Positions 63,902-64,000 of a stretch of DNA of 64,000 nucleotides are shown one piece after another (within the stretch, counting starts at the first letter, position 1; each line of letters opens with the position of its first letter). The DNA is from Kitasatospora purpeofusca. GTDB lineage: Bacteria > Actinomycetota > Actinomycetes > Streptomycetales > Streptomycetaceae. The translations under genes were made by a program, and so were the position numbers. The DNA lies in assembly GCF_000718025.1 (NCBI RefSeq), contig NZ_JODS01000004.1, positions 124,001 to 188,000 of the forward strand, read 5' to 3'. The notes below the pieces were generated by a model that worked only from the letters and a program-made list of their open reading frames with translations, had not been told where the DNA came from and did no database searches.

Positions 63902-64000
63902 TCACAGGGATCGTGCAATCTTGTGGATCAGCTCGCGCGAGTCACTCTCGCTCAGCGCTGACGCCTCGGTGCGGCCGAAGATCGTTCGGTAGCTTGTCAG
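63902..64000 (-). CDS. XRE-family HTH regulator with DUF5753 domain, C-terminal end only
   Basis: Only the last 32 residues lie in the window: LTSYRTIFGRTEASALSESD then SRELIHKIARSL, ending TGA at 63902. The YRxIFxxxxxxALSxxxSxxLIxxIA pattern matches the end of the DUF5753 domain of WhiJ-type regulators. It is followed by a DUF397 gene, supporting the call. Confidence 0.7.
   Translation of the reverse strand: MTSYRTIFGRTEASALSESDSRELIHKIARSL

Overview
This window is chromosomal DNA from a high-GC actinomycete, almost certainly Streptomycetaceae (Streptomyces or Kitasatospora). The evidence is the very high G+C with G/C at third codon positions, frequent GTG and TTG starts, and the conserved core order argS-lysA-hom-thrC-thrB-rho-lytR-rpmE-prfA-prmC-sua5-(PTP)-(SHMT-like)-wecA-atpIBEFHAGDC-DUF2550-pduO. 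Other signs are paired HTH/DUF397 genes, Ser/Thr kinases and a sigma-R type promoter in front of rpmE. Nearly all core genes are on the minus strand.

Layout. 1-7 kb: the C-terminal part of a P-loop ATPase gene runs off the left edge. It is followed by a STAS-domain protein, 3-hydroxybutyryl-CoA dehydrogenase, a NarL-type two-component pair, a membrane protein, PduO-type cobalamin adenosyltransferase and a DUF2550 protein. 7-15 kb: the complete F1Fo ATP synthase operon (atpI, B, E, F, H, A, G, D, C) with GTGA/ATGA start-stop overlaps. 15-24 kb: WecA/TagO-type glycosyl-phosphate transferase, a diverged SHMT-like protein, a low-molecular-weight phosphatase, Sua5, a possible new 53-residue ORF bridging prmC and sua5, prmC, prfA, rpmE and a LytR-CpsA-Psr protein. 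24-34 kb: rho, thrB, thrC, hom, lysA, argS, a lone receiver protein and tRNA-Arg(CCG).

34-45 kb is more accessory. It holds a lipoprotein with a deleted paralogue beside it, a cluster of GGAAGTCG palindromes, a secreted or anchored trypsin-like protease, a DHA2 MFS exporter, a DUF885 metallo-hydrolase, a rhomboid-like protein, a TetR regulator, a FAH-family hydrolase and an MBL hydrolase. 45.8-55.2 kb is the most interesting locus. It has two polar amino-acid ABC binding proteins, one ATPase, two permeases, a GNAT acetyltransferase, an LLM flavin monooxygenase and a large FAD/NAD(P)-binding protein. A short Cys-containing leader peptide (ending RVWSAACRG) precedes the minus-strand operon. The gene set parallels the Bacillus subtilis cystine / S-alkyl-cysteine salvage cluster (tcyJKLMN, snaA, cmoO), so I infer a cysteine-regulated organosulfur uptake and dealkylation pathway. 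Ser/Thr kinases carrying C-terminal helical-repeat-like regions lie on both sides of it.

57-64 kb: a YdeP-type molybdopterin oxidoreductase translationally coupled to a hexapeptide acetyltransferase, then an accessory end. That end contains five DUF397 genes (one 5'-truncated), the tail of an XRE/DUF5753 gene, a DUF3592 protein, an SMI1/KNR4 protein and an IS5-like transposase remnant. It also carries two families of palindromes. One family, with core CTCGCTCG/CGAGCGAG, sits 2-7 bases behind four of the DUF397 genes with compensating changes in its outer stem. The other, with core GGAAGTCG/CGACTTCC, is scattered in intergenic DNA here and at 35.8-36.05 kb.
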